NCBI GenBank assembly: GCA_019426215.1
Contig: CM033399.1
Location: forward strand, 31,815,022-31,879,021
Direction of reading: 5' to 3'
Origin: Buddleja alternifolia
Lineage: Eukaryota; Streptophyta; Magnoliopsida; Lamiales; Scrophulariaceae
Length of the DNA: 64,000 nt
Part shown: positions 1-16,360 of the stretch, in pieces
Layout: each line of letters starts with the position of its first letter
Numbering within the stretch: position 1 is the stretch's first letter
Notes under the pieces: model-generated
What the model was told of the DNA's origin: nothing
Databases searched by the model: none
Seen by the model: the letters and a program-made list of their open reading frames with translations, nothing else
Translations under genes and position numbers: made by a program

Positions 1-245
1 AGGCCTTTAGCCTTTTGGGTTTTTGGGCATTTGAGCTCTTGGGCTCGTTGCCTCGTTACCTCGCAGCTTTAGGCTTTTAAGCGTTTGGGTTTTTGGGCAT
101 TTGAGCTCTTGTGGCGAATTCAAAATATGTTAGATGAGTTCGAACCTTCATATTTTGTCGTGATTCTCTCTCTGATTAGCTTTATCCATGCTTCTGATAT
201 CTCTTCTCAGCAACTCTAAGTAGGGTTCCCACAGACGACGCCAAC
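1..245 (-). mobile_element. 5' leader and primer-binding site of a minus-strand Gypsy element (partial)
   Basis: On the minus strand the segment just inside the LTR carries TTGGCGTCGTCTGTGGG (228-244). This is the same primer-binding motif, with one change, as the plus-strand Gypsy element at 14611. Positions 1-227 are therefore the untranslated leader of a related element whose body lies outside the window to the left. The leader contains a partial direct repeat (about 14-50 and 80-114, GGGTTTTTGGGCATTTGAGCTCTTG). No coding frame is visible here. The assignment rests on the motif plus the neighbouring LTR. Confidence 0.7.
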
Positions 246-1014
246 TGATTTAGATCGATTTTGTGGGATCGATTTGCCTCAGTCTGGGCTGCTTCGTATG
301 GCACACGAAGGTGGTGACGATAAATGTATGACTGCACTTGGATTCTAGTCCAAGCTGCCTACGTACCTCCATAGAGGATCAAGTCATAATGTAGTTCAAA
401 AGTTTAAGTTCTACTAATGGGTTTGTACCCTTTTGGTCATATTGTAGGGTCGTTGGTTCGTTGGGTCGTTTGTGTAGGGTCGTATGTGTAGGGTCGTATT
501 GTAGGGTCGTTGGTTCGTTGGGTCGTATGTCTACGAGGCTAAATAGCCTAAATTTGTATATTGGGAACGTACTTCGAGTCTATTGTCAAGGTATCAGAGG
601 ATACGGTGCTAGCTCAAGAGAGTTAGGACTAGAGATTGTCCCCCTAATATGTATTGAGAGGAGGTATTTATAGATGTTTATGTTGTACGGATCTGATAGT
701 GATAGGAGTTTCACACAGATGATGACACGTGGTGCTATGAAGGGTTAGGATCTTGGATCGTAGGGTCGGGTCATGGGTCAACCCGACCCGGTCACTTAAA
801 AACACGCGGATCTTGTAGTGTTATGCAATTATGGTGCCATTAAGGACCTTTCGTGTCAATGCTTCAATGATGTCCGAACCTCGTATAATAGTGGTAATTT
901 AGCTGACCGTTAGCAGATACGAGGTAATGAGGCTACGAGCCCCAATCATAATTTATCTATATAACTATACAAGGATACGAGGCTACGAGCCTCAAGCAAA
1001 ATTTATATATATCA
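246..1014 (-). repeat. LTR of a Gypsy (Tat-like) element, minus strand
   Basis: Read on the minus strand this block starts TGATATATATAAA at 1014 and ends CA at 247-246, next to the primer site. It carries CTATAAATACCTCCTC (minus strand, TATA at about 665-672). The LTRs at 14092 and 23852 have the same TATA context and also start TGATATA, so the elements are related but the LTRs are different in length and sequence. Inside are a GGGTCGT-type short tandem array (about 447-530) and an inverted repeat GGGTCGGGT/ACCCGACCC (766-792). The 5' limit at 1014 is an inference, because no target duplication can be tested. Confidence 0.6.
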
Positions 1015-1828
1015 CACTTATAGAGAAAATAAGTGTGTAGTTCAAGAGTTAATTCATTTTGCCTCCTTAAATTATATTATAAACATATAGTGTGTCCCCT
1101 TCATCTTTATATTGTAAGTTTTTTATCTCTCTAATTTTGAAAATGTTTCGTTTCCTCTGAATAATACTTGATTTACCAATTTTGCTTAGAAACCAATGAA
1201 AGTTAGAAAAAGAAAGGAATGTACTAATCTCCTCATAGTTAACGAAGGTAGTCAAAAGTAGTTTTCCCGAAATGTAATTCGGTCACATAATTTGTCATCA
1301 ATTATTTATTTTTTTCGTCCTACATACTATTTCTTTTAACATGTCAATATAATTACGCTTTTCCATAATTTTTCATTTTCTCCTTAATTTTATATGTCTT
1401 TATGTTTTTTTAAGAAATTTTATAGTTAAGTGAAAAAACAAGGCGAGATAATGATGCCATGAGAAGATGAAAAGAACAATCTAATTTTTTACTATACTTT
1501 GAGGAGACATGGTGTAATTTACCATTTTCTATTTAAGAGTGATGAAAATGATTTAACACAATCTTTTTGCACTCTTTCTAAAAAATTATATCATAGCTAT
1601 TTTTTTTCTACTCTTCTTCTTACTTGATAATGACTTGCTGAAACAGTCGCCTCTATCACCACTGTTTCCACCACCATCGTTGGAGAACTAGGTCCGGCAC
1701 CCTCCTTCAAATTAAAATATCTCTGCTCAATTCAAACGAGTTGGCAATGGATCTAACGAGACCATGATGGATCTGAAGATCACTATTAAACATATCATCG
1801 GGGTTATATATATATATATATATATATA
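1015..1828. other. Intergenic, no gene seen
   Basis: AT-rich DNA with only short chance reading frames. It ends in a (TA)n microsatellite at about 1806-1832. No RNA gene or conserved protein fragment was recognised. Confidence 0.6.
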
Positions 1829-3372
1829 TATAGGTCAAGATCTATTACATAACTTATATTAGATAAGATATAAGACCCAATATACATCATTGGATCAATT
1901 AAATCAAACAGTCCAAATTAAACACTAGAAATAAGCGTGAAACTCAATTGTAACTGGCTGAGGGGTATAATAGTAAAATACACGCCTACAGCAAAGCACG
2001 TCCTAAATTAACTCCACAATCTCCCTAAAATCTCTCACATTTAAATCAAATTGCATTAAAGGTCTTTCTTCTCCCCTCTCTCTCTCTTCTTCTCATCCTT
2101 GCTGCAAATACCTTTTAATTCATTTCTGATTCCTTTTTATTGAAATTGCAGTGTGGATTCTCATTTGTGAGCTGGAGACGATTTCATTAAGTGGTGGATT
2201 GAATAACTTTTTTATATATAAATAAGCATTATATATTCAAAGGTGGGCGCAGAAGGTGCATTGAATGCCCCATTTACACAGAAGGTGGGCAACCACATTG
2301 AACTTTCTATATTGTAATTCCTTATACATTTTAACACATTATACAGTATATTATAACGCATTATACAATATATTATAACGCATTATACAATATATTATAA
2401 CGCATTATACAATATATTATAACGCATTATACAATATGTGTTTATAACATATTAAAATATTCAACTATACAGTATCTTATAAGCCATTATACAGTATGTT
2501 ATAACACATTATACAGTATATTATAACTCATTATACAGTATGTGTTTATAACATATTAAAAATATTCAATTATATAGTATCTTATAAGCCATTATACATT
2601 ATGTTATAACACATTATACGACATATTGTAACTCATTATATAGTATCTTATAAGACATTATACAGTATGTTATAGTACATTATACAGTATGTTATAACTC
2701 ATTATACAGTATATTAGCTGAAGGATTATTCATTCATCATCCCATTACCTGTGCGTAGTCTCACGTGGCTAAAGCTTTCCCATAATAATGAAACTAAAAT
2801 TATGTGTGATTAATTAATTTTCAATTTCTCATTAGAAGGTTCCAAATTCAAATCAATTATTTAAGTAACAACAACAGCTTCTTCTTCTTACGCCATGACT
2901 GTTCTTCGGCGACGCGGAATATGGCTTGGCAAAGGGCGAAGCGGATGGTGGTGGCGTCCGGCGGCGGCTGGAAGGGCGTGTGGCAGTTGGAGCAGTTCAC
3001 CAACATCAACATTTTATTTTGATCAAGAATTGGATTTGAGAAATTGGGATATTGTGAGAGTTATGACAGAGAGATTTATATATATCTATATTTATATATA
3101 TGCGTGTGTATATATATTACATGTGAAAAGGGGGAGACCTGTGGGGGGAGGTCAATTCGGCTGCTGTTGGTGAAGGAATTAGAGTTGTTGGGAATGATGC
3201 AGGAAAGAGAGAAAGTTTCCCTATTGACTAAAATACCCCCTATCATCATTAAATTAAAACCTAAATAATAGCTTTAATTATGGACCTTAAGATCAAATGG
3301 TTTAAATGGTTTAGGTTGGATCTTATATCTTACTTAAAATATAGAGATGTATTTGATCCATATCCTCTCTCT
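1829..3372. mobile_element. Non-autonomous DNA element with ~95-bp terminal inverted repeats
   Basis: The left end (1831-1930) and the reverse complement of the right end (3275-3372) share blocks such as ATAAGATATAAGA(C/T)CCAA and GGATCAA, in the same order over roughly 95 bp. (TA)n tracts flank both ends. The interior holds a 22-bp tandem array (2320-2716) and a GC-rich piece (2893-3000) that differs from its surroundings in composition and may be a captured host fragment. There is no transposase. Long inverted repeats suggest a Mutator-like or fold-back element, but no target duplication could be fixed because the flanks are microsatellite. Confidence 0.5.
2320..2716. repeat. 22-bp AT-rich tandem array with higher-order structure
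   Basis: The unit is CATTATACAATATATTATAAC(G). Early units (2336-2430) are nearly identical. Later ones fall into a longer repeat of about 115 bp built from a TGTGTTTATAACATATTAAA(A) spacer followed by several divergent units, seen twice (about 2438 and 2540). The array lies inside the inverted-repeat element at 1829-3372. Confidence 0.85.
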
Positions 3373-4174
3373 GTATATATATATATTAACTATGGGTTTA
3401 TAGCATTAATATTTATTGGACAGTGAAGTCAGGAAATGGTGATTGGTGACTAATGGATTTTATTTTACTATTTCAAAGTTATAATATATTACTTTTTAGG
3501 TAAAAGTTAAGCTACATCATTTATACGTGTTCCAACTTTTTTTTCATTTTTGATAACTTGGGGATATATGATGAGTCGTGCATAGATGTGTTAAAGGCTA
3601 AAATTCTCCTAAATCGACTATTCGACTCGTGAGCATTTTTATTTACATTTCCAATTTACAAGCGAGCAATGTCTAGTAAATAACAATTTATAAACATAAA
3701 AAGGATTTTATTATGTTTTAAATTTATAGATTGTAATGTAATAACAAAAAAATATTAAGAAAGAAATACAAGGTATACAATAATAAAATAATTAAATGAT
3801 ATAATTCATATTGTCCAAGTACTATATAGTGTTTTTTAGTGAACTTGTGATTTTATTGCTAGTCTAAATCTGCTTACAATTGTTTTATAGCATAATATTA
3901 TTAATAATATTGTTTTTAGGGTAGGTGTATTTCTAACAATTCAGCCATTGATGAATATATATGTAAAAAGAATTATAAATAAAGGGGAAAATTATAATGT
4001 ATGGTTGTTTCTAAGGAAAAAATTACAATTGCGCAAGCTAGAAAAGCATGTAGGGGTTAACTATTATTTTAACAATCGAGGAAGATAGATATTATGTTTC
4101 TATAATTATAAGACTCGACATTGTTAACTTTCCATCAAATATTGCATTGCTTCAACTAATACAATTATTGTAAA
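3373..4174. other. Intergenic, no gene seen
   Basis: AT-rich with scattered stops in all frames. No RNA gene, repeat pair or protein fragment was recognised. Confidence 0.55.
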
Positions 4175-4991
4175 AGGAATGATATTGACACTCCATAAAT
4201 TACTATAGGAGCTCAATCTTTAATATTTAATTTAAGATATGACAAGAATGCTCATAAATCTTAAAATACAGTTATTAATTTTCAAAAGTTAAAAGCAAAA
4301 ATATTATCAAGTTGTATATGTTTTTGTTATTATTTTGTATATCAAACTTAGTCCATTTAAAATATAGAGTATCACCACAAAACAAAACATATGGAGTAGT
4401 ATGTTAAGTTTGAAAAAAACAATTATAAAATTAATCAACAAAATATTAAATTTAACTTAAATTCTCTTAAATTTGACTCCATATGAACGTCGAATAATAA
4501 ATTACAAATCCTTGCTACAACAACAACAATTACTCATAATAAATGCTCAAATTTGCCTTGTCATTATTACTAAAAAATAAAAATTATAGAAGTAGTTAAT
4601 ACATTTTAAACATGCATATAAATAAACAAAGTATATGACTATTTCATATTTGCATACACAAAAAGTTAAAAATGATATTTTTAATTTTGGTGATCTTTTG
4701 TTTATGTTGTATAATTTTATGCTTGAATAAAATTATCATAAGCATTTTCTTTATACAAATTAAAGAGAGGCCCCCAACATTACTGCACAAAAAAAAGTTC
4801 ATGGTAAAAATAAAAATATATAAAGTAAAAAAATTCATGATTGGAAATAAAAATATATGAGTTACAAAGATCTATTTGATATAAATTTTAGGCATTGATT
4901 TGTAAAAGGGTGCTATCGTCATTTTTTTTAAAAAAAGAAATAAAAGTGGAACTATTATAATAACTTGGAGTTCTAATGTCAATTCCCTATT
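4175..4991. mobile_element. Inverted-repeat DNA element, family copy 1
   Basis: The left end (GATATTGACACTCCATAAAT..., with CTATAGGAGCTC) matches the reverse complement of the right end (about 4945-4991, GAATTGACATTAGAACTCC...). A related pair of ends bounds 51872-53110, so this is a dispersed family. The interior is AT-rich and has no credible coding frame. The terminal repeats may extend to about 100 bp with decreasing similarity. The superfamily cannot be assigned; a Mutator-like element is the likeliest reading. Confidence 0.5.
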
Positions 4992-5339
4992 GCAAATTAG
5001 CCTTCCATGTACATTGATAACATCCTTAGATTTAGTGTCGCTAATGAATCCACTATTTATTAGTTACATCGAAGGGAGCATAAAGTATACATAATTTCTT
5101 ATTTATTAACAATAGATCGATATATCAATCAATTGGTTCTCAACCATAGTATCTCGAAGTCTTAATTTTTATAAATAAAGCTAGGTTTCATCGATCAAAT
5201 TGGTGACGATTATATTCATTTTTCTTTCTTATTTTTCTGGTTTTATGAAAAGTTGATTACTGAAAAAACACGCATAAATATTTATATTTATTTATTAATA
5301 ATAGAGTATCCAAATTTTCTGATTTTTGCAAGAAAAAGT

Positions 5340-6235
5340 CTCATACATACCCCACTCGTAGTCAAAGCGAGTGCTTCACACCCTCCCACCCTGAAACTTT
5401 ATCTCTCCATCCTCATCATCATCACAGTCCAAACTTGTGCACTCAGGTGGACCCCTCTCTATTCTACAAATCATCTCCCTCATTCAATCTCCAATTCCCT
5501 CATATATACATACACACACATATATATATGCAAGATACTACTCTTTTATGATCTTTTCTCCAAAAGGGTAGATTCTTTGAAAGAATGGACTTTTACCCTT
5601 TTTGATTTTTCAGAGCTTTTAAGGCCTAAAAAAAGCAGTATCTTTTGCCAAACTCTCCCGTTGATTCATTCACATTCTTAGCTTGTCCTTTTCTCAGGTA
5701 CACATATACATACATACATACTTTGAGACCTCTTTATTTTCACTCTTTTTCCCTGTTCTTTTATGCTGCGTTTTGTAAAGTTAAAACCTTTTTATTTATT
5801 TTTTTCATGACTTTTCTAGGTACCCATCTTAACTTTGTGCATAAAAATGAAAATTGTATACATATGTGTGTATTTAAAGATGGGGTCAGGTAATGGAGTT
5901 GGTTTGGTAGTTGAGAGTTGATTTTGTGATGGGTTTGGAATTTTTACTTTATTTGAAAGTTATGACTAATTGACTATGAAATTATCAACTTTTATTATTC
6001 TGAACCTTTCCTTTTCAAGTTAACAACTTTGATTGGACTGTTGATTTTGTGAGTTCTTAATGTTCGATCTGTATTTTCAATAATTCTTTCCAATTTGAGG
6101 GCTTTTCATCTATGGTGCAGGTAATCTGTATTTGTATTGTGTTACTCACATATGTTTTAAGGCATATTTAGATCTTGGTGAAAGTTCATACTTGATTGTT
6201 GAGATTAGTGGGGATAGATTATATTGGTCTTAGGA
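5340..6235 (+). promoter_or_regulatory. Probable 5' UTR and 5' UTR intron of the XLG3-like gene
   Basis: A pyrimidine-rich tract typical of plant leaders runs from about 5345 to 5697. It ends in TTCTCAG followed by GTACAC (possible donor at 5698). A possible acceptor, TATGGTGCAG, ends at 6120, leaving about 115 bp of leader before the start codon at 6236. This arrangement is inferred from splice-like motifs only. No clear TATA box was fixed. Confidence 0.4.
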
Positions 6236-12314
<6,079 letters not shown>

Positions 12315-12550
12315 AATGTGTTATTCGTAGAAGGTTCGAGAACGATCGTGTCTGTATTTATGTGGGGTCCATTATGCATAGATGGTCGGTGATTGCTATT
12401 GAGACTTGAGGTCGGGGGACTCCTTAATTCTTGAGAAGGTGTGTGCTCCTCGTCATTTCATCGTGTAGAAGTAATGTATAATTCTTCAGAAATGCATTTG
12501 AGATTGTACATGGAGAAAAGGAGAGAGATGAAATAATAAACTTCTTTGAC
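12315..12550 (+). other. Probable 3' UTR of the XLG3-like gene
   Basis: Follows the TGA stop directly. A polyadenylation-like AATAATAAA lies at about 12531-12539. The end point is an estimate. Confidence 0.45.
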
Positions 12551-12848
12551 TAATTTTTTCAACATAGGAGCTATAATGTTAATTGTTAAACTTAGAAGGT
12601 CTTTTTGAAGATTGTTGGCTGGTTTTTGATTGTAATATTATGGTGTATTTATTGGTGTGACATGTGAGAATAGTACTCCATTGATTTATAATTTTATTAT
12701 TTTAAAAAAAATATTAATTGAATATATGCAATTAAATAAATACAAAAAATGAATAATTTATGAAAATATTAATTATTTTTTCAAAAACTTATCTTTTTTT
12801 ACTTTGTTATAATACAAAATTAATTCAAGACGAAGGAATATTTTAAAT

Positions 12849-13004
12849 ATCTAGCTCGACAAATTCAGGTTAATAATCATAATTCTAAAACTATACTTAG
12901 CTCCATAAAAGAGCAAAGAATCACGATTTGTGGCAGTCTGGATTCGGATCAAGGTCTCTCACATAAAGTAGGAGGTGGATACCACTAGATCAACATGTCT
13001 TGGG
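12849..13004 (-). mobile_element. tRNA-derived SINE, copy 1
   Basis: Read on the minus strand it has a tRNA-like head: GATCTAGTGGTATCC resembles box A, and GACCTTGATCCGAATCC stands where box B is expected. A body follows (TGCCACAAAT..., CTCTTTTATGGAGCTA, GATTATTAACCTGAATTTGTCG). The copies at 13263 and 41779 share this body in the same order. No protein is encoded. SINEs of this kind are transcribed by RNA polymerase III and moved by LINE reverse transcriptase. Confidence 0.7.
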
Positions 13005-13262
13005 TTGTTATAATACAAATTATAAACCATACAAAATAATTTTTATCTTAAACAAAAAGCGAGTACATGCATAATGCATCCGATATATTTACATTTATAT
13101 TTCGTATGTCTACATATCAATACGTTTCCATTATTTTGAGCTTAGTTTCTGAATAATTTTTAAATCTTAACTTTATAGTACATACTATCAAATAACGAAA
13201 TTATTCCATCTCATATTTAACTAGCTAGAAATTTTCCTATCTTATATTTTTTTGAAAAAAAA

Positions 13263-13412
13263 TTTAGACGATTGGGATGCTTTGACCCGACAAACTCAGT
13301 TCGATAGTTTTTTAATCATGAACCACACATGCCCTACATAACGCCAAATAAGGAGTGAAAATCACAACTTATGACAGTCTAAAATTGAGTTCGGAACCTC
13401 CCACGTGAAACT
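13263..13412 (-). mobile_element. tRNA-derived SINE, copy 2 (5'-truncated, diverged)
   Basis: On the minus strand it contains GGAGGTTCCGAACTC, then a degenerate body ending GAACTGAGTTTGTCGGG. The box A end is missing or unrecognisable. It lies only about 260 bp from copy 1 in the same orientation. It is older or more damaged than copies 1 and 3. Confidence 0.5.
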
Positions 13413-13480
13413 TATTCCATCTCATATTTAACTAACTACCACAACTGAATGGGCTTAGAGTCTATGAGCCCAAAACCTGT

Positions 13481-13641
13481 TTAGCCCAATGTTTAGTGTC
13501 CAGTCCAGTCTTAAAACAATTCCACACACCAGAACGTGTTTTCTCACACAGTATTCATCTCCGGACCGGTAAAATTAACAGTATACAATTAGCCCAATGT
13601 TTAGTGTCCAGTCCAGTCCTAATAGCACTGTTAATTTTACA
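13481..13641. repeat. 30-bp exact direct repeat plus 14-bp inverted repeat
   Basis: The 30 bases at 13481-13510 recur exactly at 13589-13618 (start TTAGCCCAATG). GTAAAATTAACAGT (13569-13582) is the exact reverse complement of 13628-13641. The two arrangements interleave. No mobile element was identified as the cause. Confidence 0.8.
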
Positions 13642-14091
13642 ATCGTACGATTCAGTTTTCCAGTGCGATTCGAGCTCGAGAATTTAGGTTTTAGGGTTTC
13701 GATTTCTGTATTAGGAGTATGAAATTACAAGTTTGTCCCGGTAAGGATGGCATAATTATCTTTGTAGTTATGGAAGATTTCATTTGGAGGCATTTATGAT
13801 AGCCAGAATCTGAGATTAAGGCGTTTAGATATGATCCTTATTTGGGAAAATTGTATCTGGAGGAGTGTGATCATTGATGAGAAATATATTGTGGTTTAAT
13901 TGAAAGCTGAAAGTTTAATTTCAGCCGACAAAGTATTCATATAGTTCTGACACTTGGCGATGGTTTGAGATGGGACGGTTTCCCGGATTGAGCTAGCGTT
14001 GCGGTGTGGCGAGCCACAGGAGGTCGGTGGGCGCTACAGTTGGTGAGAGATTGGAATTGAGAATGAGGGATAAAGGTTTGGATAATATGGT

Positions 14092-14609
14092 TGATATAGT
14101 AAAACCAATAGAATATGCTATAGGGCCCAATTTGAGTTGAGTAAAGAACCTAGGCCCAACAGAGGCCCAAAAATTAAACTCACTAGACTAGGTCCGCGCT
14201 AAGTAACAACCCACAGGAACGAGTCATCCACCGTCCATTAGTGTCACCTGTTAGCATCCTATGAATGCCCAACTACCATTGGACATGGTGTTCTCTATAA
14301 ATACCCCCTCATAACATTCATTAAGGGCTGGAATCTAAAGAATATTCTCTCAAGAATTAGCCTCGTATGTAAATAACGAGTTTATAGACTGAGGAGTACG
14401 ATCCTATAAACATACAAATTGGAGTCTGAATTCGTTCTTCGAGTACGACCCTGAATACAACGATTATATTAGAACCATGTAGGCTTGATCCTAATTAGGT
14501 ACGTAGGTAACTTAATTATCATTGAGTGCAGCCGTAATATTTCATCATTGAGTGCAATTCAAGTCACCCCGAACTGAGAGACTCGAGTCTTCGAATTTGG
14601 GTTAGATTA
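14092..14609 (+). repeat. 5' LTR of the Gypsy/Tat element
   Basis: 518 bp, starting TGATATAG and ending TTAGATTA; the canonical CA end has become TA, while the 3' LTR keeps CA. A TATA box (CTATAAATACC) lies at about 14296-14306. It lacks about 28 bp present in the 3' LTR (near 23968-23999, with GGGTCGGGTC). The related LTR at 246-1014 has a similar piece, so this looks like a deletion here. Confidence 0.92.
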
Positions 14610-14610
14610 G

Positions 14611-14628
14611 TTGGCGCCGTCTGTGGGA
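14611..14628 (+). other. Primer-binding site
   Basis: TTGGCGCCGTCTGTGGG lies two bases after the LTR. Its first nine bases after the leading T (TGGCGCCGT) match the complement of a tRNA-Asp 3' end and later bases match less well, so the priming tRNA is uncertain. Confidence 0.65.
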
Positions 14629-14681
14629 AATCTACTTCGAGGTCGCTGAGACTTGTTAGTGTTAAGGGTGAGGTTAGGAAC

Positions 14682-16360
14682 ATGAAGAGTCGGTTGGTTC
14701 GAGAAGAGGAAGAATTGAACGCAGATCCGCCTGCCAATGGAGGAACGAGTGCTGTTATCACAATGACAAAAGAAGAGTTGGATAGGAGGATGAAGGAATA
14801 TGCCAAGGAAGAGATGCAGAAATATCTTACCCGTACTCCGGCGACTCCTAATGTAGGAGAGCCACGTACAAATCCTTCCACCAAAAGAAGTTTATTCCAT
14901 CAAGAAGAGAATCGTGATGGAGAGCAGGAAGGAGAGTCGTTAGACGATGATGATGTGGTTAGTGTTCGTCAAGAGAATGTAGAAAGCCGAGGAAAAGCTT
15001 GGGCGACGGATTCGCCGAATGCACGACGACGAGTGGTGCATTATGAGGAGGACAGACGTACAAGGATGGAAAAAGTTGCGGCTCCTATGCAGACGAGGCC
15101 AGCCCCCATGTTGATGGCCCACAATTCTCCTTTTGTCATTGAGATCATGAAGGAAGTTCCGAATGAGCTTTTTCGAATGCCAGATTTTCTAAAGTTTGAT
15201 GGGACGGGCGATCCAAGACCCCATATTACATCTTATGAGTTGTTGATGTCTTTGCAAGGACAATTGGATGCTATTAATGCAAGGATTTTCACTACGACTC
15301 TTGTGGGTCGGGCGCAAGACTAGTTCATGAGTCTAGCCCCCGCTTCCATAGAGTCGTACACACGATTGAAATATAAATTTGAAAGTCACTTTGCTAGTAA
15401 TAAAAAGACTAAGAAGTCTATATCTGTGATCATGGGACTGAAGCAGGGCTCAACCGAGTCTCTGCGTGAATTTATACACCGCTTCAATCAAGAAGCCATG
15501 GACCTTCTGGAACTTAATAATGAATTAATGTTAAGCTTCCTTATGAGAGGCTTAAAGAAGGGAAACTTTAATGATGCACTTTCTCGCCGCCCATTAATGA
15601 GGAAGAAATGAACGAGTTAAAGGACTCGGATAATTTACAAATTCTGAATGACCCTTGTGGTCGTAAAGAAAAGCGTAAAACTGAACGTTATGAGGGAAAG
15701 GGGTCGAGGAGAGATCATGATTGACCCTGTAGACTGAAATTTGAACATTACACCCCGTTGAACTCGACTCGTACGAGAATCCTGGTTGCTTCTTTACGTA
15801 CGAGTCAAATTCAACGACCTAAGCCAATGAGAGGTGGTGTGAAAAAGAACATGGATAGATACTGTGAATTCCATAAAGACCATGGCCATGACACTGAAGA
15901 GTGTTTTCAGTTGAAGGATGAAATTGAACGACTTATCAAATCTGGGGTGTTGAATGATTTTATTGATTGAACTTTGGCAGAAGTAAGAGTCCCAGAGGCC
16001 ACTCGTACGAATGAACTCTATCGACCGCGCAGTCGTTCACGAGAACGATCCCATGAGAAGTCAATTGAAAGGGATCGTTAGACTCGTAATCACGAGCAAC
16101 CCAAAAATGATGATCACAGAAGCGATAATTATCGCCCAAACAATGAACGCCCATGAGGCAACCCTCGTTATAACGAGCAAGATCACCATCGCCGCAATGA
16201 CGGTCCTTGTAATTACGAGAGAAATGACTATCACCGTAATGATGATTCTCGTAATCACGAGCGAAACAATGACTATCACCGTAATGACGGTTCTCGTAAT
16301 TACGAGCATAATGACGTTCATCACCATAATAGCGGTCCTCGTACAAACGAGAGAAGAGTC
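14682..16360 (+). pseudogene. gag region of the Gypsy/Tat element (broken)
   Basis: The ATG at 14682 opens a frame with an acidic N-terminus. A Retrotrans_gag-type domain spans about 15130-15600 and is interrupted by TAG at 15321 and a frameshift near 15600. The frame then shifts and continues through TGA at 15722 and 15968 to a zinc-finger-like CEFHKDHGHDTEEC at about 15873-15914. A basic repetitive stretch (about 16180-16350) is encoded by imperfect DNA repeats of about 57-60 bp; it reads as arginine/asparagine/aspartate-rich segments. In this copy the product would be non-functional. Confidence 0.85.

Noticed and set aside
461..673. 70-codon open frame on the plus strand
   Set aside because: It lies inside the minus-strand Gypsy LTR and is driven by the GGGTCGT tandem repeat.
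2320..2716. Regular repeats considered as a CRISPR array
   Set aside because: Units are contiguous AT-rich tandem copies without unique spacers, in a plant genome.
2895..3268. Overlapping frames of 92 and 74 codons
   Set aside because: They run into (TA)n-encoded tyrosine/isoleucine runs and have no domain; better read as a possible captured fragment than as a gene.
5253..5893. Open frames of 142 and 82 codons upstream of XLG
   Set aside because: They cover a pyrimidine-rich leader and microsatellite, with no family resemblance.
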